This document shows, piece after piece, positions 62,570 to 64,000 of a DNA stretch of 64,000 bases. A program made the position numbers and the translations under genes. The stretch comes from Vibrio sp. RE86 (GTDB taxonomy: Bacteria > Pseudomonadota > Gammaproteobacteria > Enterobacterales > Vibrionaceae), in assembly GCF_013114545.1 (NCBI RefSeq), contig NZ_VTXI01000007.1, positions 62,001 to 126,000 of the forward strand, given 5' to 3'. The stretch's first letter is position 1, and each line of letters opens with the position of its first letter. Under the pieces are notes generated by a model. It saw only the letters and a program-made list of their open reading frames with translations. It did no database searches and had not been told where the DNA came from.

Positions 62570-63214
62570 ATGAAGTTAAAAGCATTGGCAGTGAGCCTTG
62601 CTTTTGGTGCAGCAGTGGTTGCAGCACCAACAATCGCGGCAGCACCAGCAGTGGATTCTGTAAAGATCCAAGAAATGGTAGCGGCTTCTGCTCTATCTGC
62701 AGAAGCATTGGCGGTTGAGCTTATTGCTCAGTACCCATCACTTGCAGCTACTATCGTTGAAGCGGTTGTTAAAGCGCACCCTGAAGCGGCAGTAGCAGTA
62801 ACTTCTGCAGCGGTTAAGGCAGCGCCACAAGCGGCAGCAGCGGTTGCAGCAGCAGCAGTAACAGCAGCGCCAGAAGCGGCCGCAGCAGTTGCAGAGGCAG
62901 CAGTAACAGCAGCGCCAGAAGCAGCGGCTGAAGTTACGAAAGTAGCGATGGCAGCAGCGCCAGAAGCGGCAGCGGAAATCGCAGAAGTCGCTCGTGCAGC
63001 AGAAGTACCAAACAGTGACATCACTGAAGCGGCACTTGATGCAGGTATTGACCCAACGGAAGTTGCAGAAACTCCAGCTTCTGGTGGTGCACCTGAAGTG
63101 CCAGCACCTGCACCTGCACCGGCGCCAGCACCTGCTGCTCCAGAAGCACCTTCTGCGCCGTCGCCAGGCACACCTAACAATGACAATGACCGTTCGCCAG
63201 TTTCTGGCAACTAG
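62570..63214 (+). CDS. Secreted alanine-rich protein with 15-residue repeats and Pro-Ala tail
   Basis: A 214-residue protein: signal peptide about 1-24 (VVAAPTIAAA), then six or seven tandem 15-residue repeats about 52-146 with the pattern AAVxAAPEAAAAVAE, a short acidic segment, a Pro-Ala stretch (PAPAPAPAPAPAAP) and an Asn/Asp-rich tail. No cysteine or known domain. The regular spacing suggests a helical solenoid or coiled rod. Its location directly after the vps-type genes and before a ligase-like gene suggests a matrix or surface role. No close family is recognised. A strong terminator follows. Confidence 0.78.
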   Translation: MKLKALAVSLAFGAAVVAAPTIAAAPAVDSVKIQEMVAASALSAEALAVELIAQYPSLAATIVEAVVKAHPEAAVAVTSAAVKAAPQAAAAVAAAAVTAAPEAAAAVAEAAVTAAPEAAAEVTKVAMAAAPEAAAEIAEVARAAEVPNSDITEAALDAGIDPTEVAETPASGGAPEVPAPAPAPAPAPAAPEAPSAPSPGTPNNDNDRSPVSGN

Positions 63215-63242
63215 TTTGTTTTTTTAGGTATTAACCTAAGCC

Positions 63243-63290
63243 AAAACCCCAGCGAAAGATCCTATTGTTTGCTTCGTTGGGGTTTTCTTT
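63243..63290 (+). terminator. Intrinsic terminator after alanine-rich gene
   Basis: A 14-bp stem (63243-63256 with 63273-63286, one G-T pair) with a 16-nt loop and following TTT. Confidence 0.82.
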
Positions 63291-63361
63291 CGGGTCTTAC
63301 TACTGATGATAAGCCTGTAAGTAGTTACTATTTTAAGTTGTTGTATTAATAGTTATTTATC

Positions 63362-64000
63362 ATGATTCGTTTTGAAAAAGTCAGCTTTATATTGCTGCTG
63401 GTTTTAGTTGTCTGGTTACCAATCCCACTGGCATCGAATCGCGTGTGGGCTTGGTCACTGGCTGAAATCCTTGTGTCGGTTCAAACGCTATGTCTTGCAT
63501 TGAGTTATTTTTCAAAAGAAAGAGACTTGCCATTTTCTCGTCTTAAAAGGTTCTCTTGGTTACTCATTCCTCTTGTTATGTTTCAGATCTGGAACGGTGT
63601 ACAGATCGTTCCGTTTGAACTCGCAACGTTAGCGAAAATCTCACCATTCAGTGCTGAGGTGTACCAACTAGCAGGTGCTGTTCGTGGAGCAATCTCATTG
63701 GATGTTCATGCTTCCACCACGTCTTGGGTTAAAGGGATCACATATAGTCTGTTTGCGTTTAATGCCGTTGTATTAATACATACGCCCAATCGCTTAAAAG
63801 CGGTTGCACTTGCGATTGTACTCAGTGGTACATTGCAAGCGTTTTATGGAGCGATGACTGTGTTGCTTGGTTTGAAGACTTCGCTAATCTTTAACTTTAA
63901 AGAAAGCGGTATCGCGACAGGATCGTTTGTGTATAAAAACCATTTAGCCAACTATTTGATGATGTCGTTAGCGATTGGCTCTGGCTTGATCATCGCACAG
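63362..64000 (+). CDS. O-antigen ligase-like (Wzy_C superfamily) membrane protein, 3' end beyond window
   Basis: The frame is open for 213 codons to the window edge. The visible part has several TM helices (VSFILLLVLVVWLPIPLAS at the start) and the segment GSFVYKNHLANYLMM, typical of the O-antigen ligase / Wzy_C superfamily (usually G(T/S)F.N(R/K)NH.A..L). It could be a ligase or a second polymerase of the exopolysaccharide locus. A terminator separates it from the alanine-rich gene, so it has its own promoter in the 63290-63361 interval. The C-terminal half is not in view. Confidence 0.82.
   Translation, partial: MIRFEKVSFILLLVLVVWLPIPLASNRVWAWSLAEILVSVQTLCLALSYFSKERDLPFSRLKRFSWLLIPLVMFQIWNGVQIVPFELATLAKISPFSAEVYQLAGAVRGAISLDVHASTTSWVKGITYSLFAFNAVVLIHTPNRLKAVALAIVLSGTLQAFYGAMTVLLGLKTSLIFNFKESGIATGSFVYKNHLANYLMMSLAIGSGLIIAQ

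Noticed and set aside
62730..63010. Possible CRISPR-like or tandem DNA repeat with about 45-bp period
   Set aside because: The period reflects 15-codon coding repeats; there are no unique spacers or cas genes.
62728..63210. Minus-strand 160-codon Ala/Ser/Gly-rich ORF
   Set aside because: It is the antisense shadow of the repetitive alanine-rich gene; the plus-strand protein has the signal peptide and ribosome site.

Overview
The window looks like chromosomal DNA of a marine Vibrio, probably close to the Splendidus clade. This is inferred from gene content: a cis/trans fatty acid isomerase, vps-type exopolysaccharide genes, tRNA-Gly(UCC) genes, and above all a large alginate catabolism locus of the kind described in V. 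splendidus. No rRNA, CRISPR array, integrase or insertion sequence was seen.

Region 1 (1-13300): the cti isomerase, an M23 peptidase, a catecholate-type siderophore receptor with its periplasmic binding protein, and a two-component system. Fur-box-like sites precede the receptor and the two-component operon. A GGDEF diguanylate cyclase, a FAN1-like VRR-NUC nuclease and an OFA-family MFS transporter follow. Region 2 (13500-20400): ETF-ubiquinone oxidoreductase diverges from etfB-etfA around a LiuR-like palindrome, and converges on a three-gene 2-oxoacid (probably branched-chain) dehydrogenase operon; together they suggest branched-chain amino acid oxidation. Region 3 (20800-25700): an AGCS amino acid symporter, a DUF3332 lipoprotein with a possible 9-codon leader ORF, and a chemoreceptor.

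Region 4 (25700-48100) is the alginate locus. Uptake: a KdgM-type porin and two paralogous Na+/solute symporters. Depolymerisation: a PL6 lyase lipoprotein and two PL17 oligoalginate lyases. Monomer metabolism: KdgF (to DEH), a DEH reductase of the beta-hydroxyacid dehydrogenase family (DEH to KDG), KdgK (KDG to KDPG) and Eda (KDPG to pyruvate and glyceraldehyde-3-phosphate). Two FCD-type GntR regulators are encoded head to head, and TTGTnnnACAA-like palindromes recur in the promoters of these genes, suggesting one regulon. A DUF294/exonuclease pair, a MATE transporter and a DUF457 membrane protein are interleaved. A candidate ~80-nt small RNA lies upstream of the first symporter.

Region 5 (48100-64000): a palindromic MITE-like repeat, two tandem tRNA-Gly genes, then lapG and an EAL-less LapD-like gene divergent from a vps-like exopolysaccharide operon (initiating transferase, short OPX export protein, tyrosine autokinase, flippase, pyruvyltransferase-like protein, GT2, Wzy-like protein, WecG/TagA transferase, GalU, VpsP-like, VanZ/VpsQ-like). 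An alanine-rich secreted protein with 15-residue repeats and the start of an O-antigen-ligase-like gene close the window. The flippase-to-WecG block is clearly AT-richer than its surroundings and looks like an exchangeable serotype cassette.
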